Below, piece by piece: positions 61,785 through 64,000 of a stretch of 64,000 nt of DNA. Both the position numbers and the translations under genes were made by a program. Source of the DNA: Aliidiomarina sanyensis (GTDB lineage: Bacteria; Pseudomonadota; Gammaproteobacteria; Enterobacterales; Alteromonadaceae); the NCBI RefSeq assembly GCF_003987175.1, contig NZ_PIPM01000001.1, positions 310,001-374,000 of the forward strand. Reading direction: 5' to 3'. The notes beneath the pieces are model-generated. The model made no database searches and was not told the origin of the DNA. It saw only the letters and a program-made list of their open reading frames with translations. Position 1 is the stretch's first letter. Each line of letters starts with the position of its first letter.

Positions 61785-62771
61785 TTAACGTGTTCCCGTT
61801 CGGAGTGCCTGGAGCACCATTTTCAATTCATCGTCGAGCGGCGCGTGAAAGGTTACGGATTCCCCACTCTTGGGATGCTGAATCTGTAATCGTTCCGCAT
61901 GCAAAAATAAGCGATTCAATCCGAGCTGCTTCATTTGCTCATCGAAACCACGAATTCCATATTTACTGTCGAGTGCGATGGGATGCCCGACACATTGGGT
62001 ATGCACCCGAATTTGATGGGTCCGACCGGTCACTGGTGACGCCTCAATCAATGTGGCTGATATACCACTCTCAGGAAAGCGTTCGCGTACCTTAAAGCGA
62101 GTTAATGACGCTTTTCCATCAGCATCGGTTCTGACGATTCGCTCGCCCGATTGCAAGGTGTTTTTCTGAAGTGCTTGATCCACTTTTTTTAATTGGCCAG
62201 GCCACGAGCCAAAAACTAATGCAACGTAGGTTTTTTCCATGTCTTTGTCGCGCAGTTGCTCATGCAATGCGCGCAGTGCGGATCGTTTCTTCGCGATCAT
62301 GAGCACCCCTGAGGTATCCCGATCGAGGCGATGCACTAGTTCAAGAAATTTCGCTTGTGGGCGCAGCGCACGCAAACCCTCAATGAGACCAAACTGCAAG
62401 CCGCTTCCGCCATGCACTGCGAGTCCTGCCGGCTTGTTGACCACCATCATGCAATCATCTTCAAATATGATGCAGGCTTCCAGACCGGCGATTTTCTCAA
62501 GTTTGGGATTCGGCAACGGCTGCTTTTCCGCCACACGAACAGGCGGAATTCGGACGCTATCCCCCGCTTCGAGCCGATAATCAGGCTTTGCGCGCTTTTT
62601 ATTGATGCGCACCTCGCCCTTTCGGACGATCCGATAAATCATACTTTTGGGAACGCCTTTCAGCTGTGCAAGCAAAAAGTTATCAAGACGCTGCCCCGCT
62701 TCATCGGCACTTACCGTGTAAAAACGGACTTGCTGCGGGACGGTATTTGGTTCGTTTTGGATGTCGCTCAT
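61785..62771 (-). CDS. rluC: 23S rRNA pseudouridine(955/2504/2580) synthase
   Basis: Modifies U955, U2504 and U2580 of 23S rRNA. The 328 residues have an S4 RNA-binding domain (about 28-85), 'VNKPAGLAVHGGSGL' and catalytic Asp150 in 'LVHRLDRDTSGVLM', then 'TGRTHQIRVH'. I start at the ATG with first base 62771. Codons at 62783 and 62879 are in frame but add unrelated residues, and no start has a clear ribosome site. Divergent from rne, as in E. coli. Confidence 0.94.
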   Translation of the reverse strand: MSDIQNEPNTVPQQVRFYTVSADEAGQRLDNFLLAQLKGVPKSMIYRIVRKGEVRINKKRAKPDYRLEAGDSVRIPPVRVAEKQPLPNPKLEKIAGLEACIIFEDDCMMVVNKPAGLAVHGGSGLQFGLIEGLRALRPQAKFLELVHRLDRDTSGVLMIAKKRSALRALHEQLRDKDMEKTYVALVFGSWPGQLKKVDQALQKNTLQSGERIVRTDADGKASLTRFKVRERFPESGISATLIEASPVTGRTHQIRVHTQCVGHPIALDSKYGIRGFDEQMKQLGLNRLFLHAERLQIQHPKSGESVTFHAPLDDELKMVLQALRTGTR

Positions 62772-63282
62772 CGGGCACTTCATTGGTGTTAAAATCGGAT
62801 CAAGCTTATCACGCTGGCTATCTAAACGCATCCGAAATGCGGTTATCACACGCAATACAGAGGCGCCGTCTGATGGCACAATTGCGACTTGTTACTTTGC
62901 GAAGTAAATGCGACAATACCCTGTCAGACCTCTGTGGTCTGCGTAAAACTTTTTTCTCGATGAATTTTCTCGAAAAACACAACACTGAATAGAAGTGAAC
63001 GCCTGTTTCGGCATGTAAGAAATTTATTGTTACACGTAGCCACCGTCACCGCAGTCGGTCACGGAAAGAGATACGGGTAACTTCGCGAAGCTTTCCAGTG
63101 AAAGCCCCGCGTTAAAAGATAAGTACAGTAAGCAGCAATAGCATTGGCTTTGTCGGACAAGAGAATCGAGCGCACCTCTCAGAGATACGGTGCCAGACGA
63201 CAGACTGTGCAACGGAACAGGACCGTGAGCAAGCGGTACAGTGTTGTGATTTCGTACCTAACAAAAGTATGAGTCACACAAT
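62772..63282 (+). promoter_or_regulatory. rluC-rne divergent region and probable rne leader RNA
   Basis: 511 bases without a protein gene. A plus-strand promoter can be read as TTGTTA (62889-62894), 17 bases, GACAAT (62912-62917), giving a start near 62924 and a leader of about 359 nt, close to the 361 nt of the E. coli rne leader through which RNase E limits its own synthesis. Hairpins include TTACTT/AAGTAA at 62892-62907 and CAGACC/GGTCTG at 62925-62941. No secondary structure comparison was done. Confidence 0.5.
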
Positions 63283-64000
63283 ATGAAAAGAATGCTAATC
63301 AACGCGACGCAACAGGAAGAACTCCGCGTTGCGCTCGTGGATGGTCAACGGTTATACGATCTGGATATTGAAAGTCCAGGACACGAACAAAAAAAAGCAA
63401 ACATCTACAAGGGTAAAATTACCCGCGTCGAGCCAAGTCTCGAAGCTGCATTTGTTGATTACGGTGCAGAACGCCATGGCTTCCTTCCTTTAAAAGAAAT
63501 CGCCAAAACCTATTTTCCCAAAGATTATCGCTTCGATGGTCGTCCGAACATTCGCGACGTCGTCAAAGAAGGTCAAGAAGTTATCGTCCAGATCGATAAA
63601 GAAGAACGTGGCCAAAAAGGGGCCGCGTTAACGACTTTTATCTCACTGGCCGGAAGTTATCTTGTCTTAATGCCAAATAACCCGCGCGCAGGTGGTATTT
63701 CACGCCGGATTGAAGGTGACGAACGGACTGAACTGAAAGACGCACTCTCTACACTTGAAATCCCAAATGGAATGGGACTGATTGTGCGGACCGCAGGCGT
63801 CGGGAAATCAGCCGAAGAGCTTGCGTGGGATTTAAACGTTCTTGTCCATCATTGGCAAGCAATCGAACAGGTCTCGGGTAACCGCCCTGCTCCATTTCTT
63901 GTCCATCAAGAATCCAACGTCATCTTCCGTGCGATACGTGATTATTTGCGTCGGGATATCGGTGAAATCTTAATTGATGATACCCAAATGTTTGAGCAAG
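63283..64000 (+). CDS. rne: Ribonuclease E, N-terminal part
   Basis: The endonuclease that starts most mRNA decay and matures rRNA and tRNA. 239 codons are visible before the window ends. '[20 protein letters not shown]' is the RNase E start, and the S1 RNA-binding domain spans about 38-120 ('[34 protein letters not shown]'). Met at 63283 has no strong ribosome site, in line with tight control. The catalytic DNase I-like domain and the scaffold domain lie outside. Confidence 0.97.
   Translation, partial: MKRMLINATQQEELRVALVDGQRLYDLDIESPGHEQKKANIYKGKITRVEPSLEAAFVDYGAERHGFLPLKEIAKTYFPKDYRFDGRPNIRDVVKEGQEVIVQIDKEERGQKGAALTTFISLAGSYLVLMPNNPRAGGISRRIEGDERTELKDALSTLEIPNGMGLIVRTAGVGKSAEELAWDLNVLVHHWQAIEQVSGNRPAPFLVHQESNVIFRAIRDYLRRDIGEILIDDTQMFEQ

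Noticed and set aside
63030-63212. 60-codon minus-strand open frame in the rne leader
   Set aside because: No ribosome site and no recognisable sequence; the region is better explained as a leader.

Overview
The window is a stretch of gammaproteobacterial chromosome, most likely from the Alteromonadales and probably from the family Idiomarinaceae. This placement is an inference. It rests on the cbb3 oxidase cluster running into fnr, uspE and ttcA, the argCBFG-argH(A) operon whose last gene is a lyase/acetyltransferase fusion, a short protein I recall as DUF4826, a leucine dehydrogenase beside a YdiJ-type dehydrogenase, and the gene order mltG-tmk-holB-tatD after the fab cluster. About 60 protein genes fill nearly all the sequence. 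I saw no rRNA or tRNA gene, no insertion sequence, no prophage and no CRISPR array. It reads as core chromosome.

Layout. 0-2.2 kb (minus): a truncated FAS1-domain protein, a solute-binding lipoprotein without its transporter, and an unknown lipoprotein. 2.2-12.5 kb (plus): ccoNOQP, a terminator, fixH-ccoI-ccoS and a SafE-like protein, then fnr, uspE and ttcA. This is a microaerobic respiration unit holding its own oxygen regulator, with an FNR-like site before ccoN. 12.5-20 kb: a Bax-like glucosaminidase and an unknown membrane protein (minus), then rluE, mnmA-hflD and purB-roxA (plus) and a DUF4826 protein (minus). 20-31 kb: leucine dehydrogenase, YdiJ, PEP synthase with its divergent regulator ppsR, a DUF1338 (HglS-type) protein and a class II DAHP synthase. 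This fits growth on amino acids with gluconeogenesis. 30.5-33 kb: flavin reductase, htpX and pepE.

33-38 kb: a complete divergent biotin unit, bioA against bioBFCD, with a BirA-like operator between. 38-39.6 kb: asnS. 39.7-45.7 kb (minus): the arginine operon argC-B-F-G-H(A), with a promoter after a YdjA-type nitroreductase. Around the argC start lies a nested 12-codon reading frame containing AGG AGG CGA and AGA, whose stop overlaps a TTG codon where the conserved ArgC sequence begins. 46.5-49.5 kb: asparaginase I and a membrane diguanylate cyclase that overlap tail to tail. 49.5-49.8 kb: a gene-free stretch with a perfect -35 hexamer, C-rich hairpin loops and a strong terminator, which I propose as a small RNA gene.

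49.8-60.4 kb (minus): tatD, holB, tmk, mltG, pabC, fabF, acpP, fabG, fabD, fabH, plsX, rpmF and yceD, the conserved fatty acid and ribosome cluster. 60.5-64 kb: an m7GTP pyrophosphatase (plus), a HAD phosphatase and rluC (minus), then the start of rne (plus, cut by the window end) behind a leader of about 360 nt that resembles the self-regulating E. coli rne leader in position and length.

Most of the window is ordinary housekeeping. I found no clearly new multi-gene system. The best candidates for something undescribed are the Arg-codon-rich frame at argC, the putative C-rich small RNA near 49.6 kb, and the possible link between the DUF1338 protein and YdiJ through D-2-hydroxyglutarate.
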